Origin: Neptunomonas qingdaonensis
GTDB taxonomy: Bacteria > Pseudomonadota > Gammaproteobacteria > Pseudomonadales > Balneatricaceae
Direction: 5' to 3'
Length of the DNA stretch: 64,000 bases
NCBI RefSeq assembly: GCF_900113275.1
Contig: NZ_FOOU01000013.1
Location: forward strand, 62,001-126,000
The notes beneath the pieces are model-generated. The model made no database searches. It worked only from the letters and a program-made list of their open reading frames with translations, and was not told the DNA's origin. Below are positions 63,134 through 64,000 of the stretch, piece by piece. Both the position numbers and the translations under genes were made by a program. Positions within the stretch are counted from its first letter, which is position 1. Each line of letters begins with the position of its first letter.

Positions 63134-64000
63134 TTACTTTTGGTGATTCCATGACTGATAAAGAATAAGGTCGAGGTCACCTTCTTTAATATCTACCAAG
63201 TTATTGGCCGCTCTGCTCGGGTTATACATTTGATTTTTCAAATACATCAAGTCGTTAAAGTTGGTGATATAACTCTTAACTCGCTCCGCTACATCAAGCT
63301 TATTATTAAGCTTTAAGAAAATACCGTGCAAGGCTTGGAGATCTGATATATTTATCAATGACTGAGTAAGTTCTGCAAAACGTCCGTCATCAGCTGCAAG
63401 GTTTAACTTGCACACTTCAGGCATAGTAAACGCACAAGCTAACCCATGCGGCACACCATAATGTGCAGTCAGCGGATAAGAAATGGAGTGGCATAAAGCG
63501 GTACGCGTGTGACTAATAGCCAATCCCGCTAGCAAGCTTGCTTCAGCCATCTGTTCGCGTTCAGAATACCCGCCTTTCCCTTCAACTAATAAAGGTAGGG
63601 CTGTTAAACTTAATTTTAAGGAACGTGTTGCTAGCGCAAGCGTAATACTGTTTGCGTTTTTGTTCCAAACAGATTCTGCTGCCTGGTTAATAGCATCCAG
63701 CCCTGTTGATAGGGTTACATTAGTTGGCAAGTTATCTGTTAGCTCAGCATCAACAATTGCCATACTAGGGAAAACATTTTCACCTGCTAAGGAAAGCTTC
63801 TTTTTTATTTCATGATTCCAAACAGTAGCAAAGGGAGTAACTTCACTACCTGTGCCTGCCGTGGTAGGCAAAGCATAAAGCGGCGATTGTTTATTTCCTG
63901 CCAGCAGGCTCGTATCTTCAAGCAGTTCTGCTAGCGTACTTTTACCTTCCACAGCTAAACTCATGCGAAGTGCTTTAGCTGCATCCATTGCGCTTCCACC
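63134..64000 (-). CDS. Iron-containing alcohol dehydrogenase, phosphonoacetaldehyde-reductase-like, 5' end cut by window
   Basis: The frame is open to the window end, where it reads GGSAMDAAKAL, the NAD-binding loop of group III iron alcohol dehydrogenases, so roughly the first 85-100 residues are missing. ALPTTAGTGSEVTPFA, DAELTDNLP, TGLDAINQAAESVW and CHSISYPLTAHYGVPHGLACA with metal His residues confirm the family. Overall pattern is closest to the phosphonoacetaldehyde reductases of phosphonate pathways, which make 2-hydroxyethylphosphonate. That substrate is inferred. GC here is nearer the genome average than in the two downstream genes. Confidence 0.8.
   Translation of the reverse strand, partial: GGSAMDAAKALRMSLAVEGKSTLAELLEDTSLLAGNKQSPLYALPTTAGTGSEVTPFATVWNHEIKKKLSLAGENVFPSMAIVDAELTDNLPTNVTLSTGLDAINQAAESVWNKNANSITLALATRSLKLSLTALPLLVEGKGGYSEREQMAEASLLAGLAISHTRTALCHSISYPLTAHYGVPHGLACAFTMPEVCKLNLAADDGRFAELTQSLINISDLQALHGIFLKLNNKLDVAERVKSYITNFNDLMYLKNQMYNPSRAANNLVDIKEGDLDLILYQSWNHQK

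Overview
The window looks like a chromosomal segment of a facultatively anaerobic, nitrate-respiring marine gammaproteobacterium. Gene content and order (arginine succinyltransferase genes, a narXL / narK1K2GHJI block in Pseudomonas-like order, a YbiT-type ABC-F protein, a Dnr-type regulator) suggest an Oceanospirillales-like or Pseudomonas-related lineage. This is inferred from protein families only. Most of the window has moderate GC, but roughly 59.2-63.2 kb is visibly AT-rich.

1-12.7 kb is a housekeeping and catabolic region. It holds the 3' end of astB, an unrecognised ribbon-helix-helix-like protein with a palindromic operator, a RidA-family protein, an Lrp/AsnC regulator, a two-subunit bacterioferritin divergent from its ferredoxin (Bfd) across a Fur box, astA, purU, a TrmK-like methyltransferase, ybiT, a SatD-like/DUF3307 gene pair behind three tandem operator-like sites, and an MscS channel. 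12.7-22 kb is mixed accessory material: a cupin gene bracketed by identical direct repeats, a CHASE-GGDEF protein, small membrane and secreted proteins, hmp with an NsrR-type promoter, DUF445, DinB, DUF1338 and an orphan gene.

22-27 kb (minus strand) is a compact operon, moaA-dnr-moaB-moeA-CBS-lysR, that would supply molybdenum cofactor and a nitric-oxide/low-oxygen regulator. After a usp-agcS pair, a cytochrome P450 lying between two look-alike terminators, and a carbonic anhydrase comes the dissimilatory nitrate reductase block: narGHJI, a parvulin-type isomerase, and transporters narK2 and narK1. The sensor-regulator pair narXL diverges from narK1 over a shared FNR/Dnr box. Similar boxes precede narG and a third NarK/NasA-type transporter at 50.5 kb. 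That transporter is followed by a fused PP2C phosphatase-protein kinase. Together these genes sense nitrate, import it, reduce it to nitrite and make the cofactor the reductase needs. An RND efflux pair lies between narL and the third transporter.

53.7-58 kb carries an NMT1-PAS-GGDEF protein, a small conserved protein and fumC. At 58.2-59.2 kb there is a decayed IS30 transposase beside a degenerate 3' half of an initiator tRNA, which looks like an island boundary. Beyond it, an AT-rich minus-strand cluster encodes a YidC-like/sulfatase-superfamily fusion, a CDP-glycerol glycerophosphotransferase-type enzyme and a phosphonoacetaldehyde-reductase-like iron alcohol dehydrogenase cut by the window end. 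I read it as part of a teichoic-acid-like or phosphonate-decorated surface polymer locus. It is the strongest candidate for something undescribed here.
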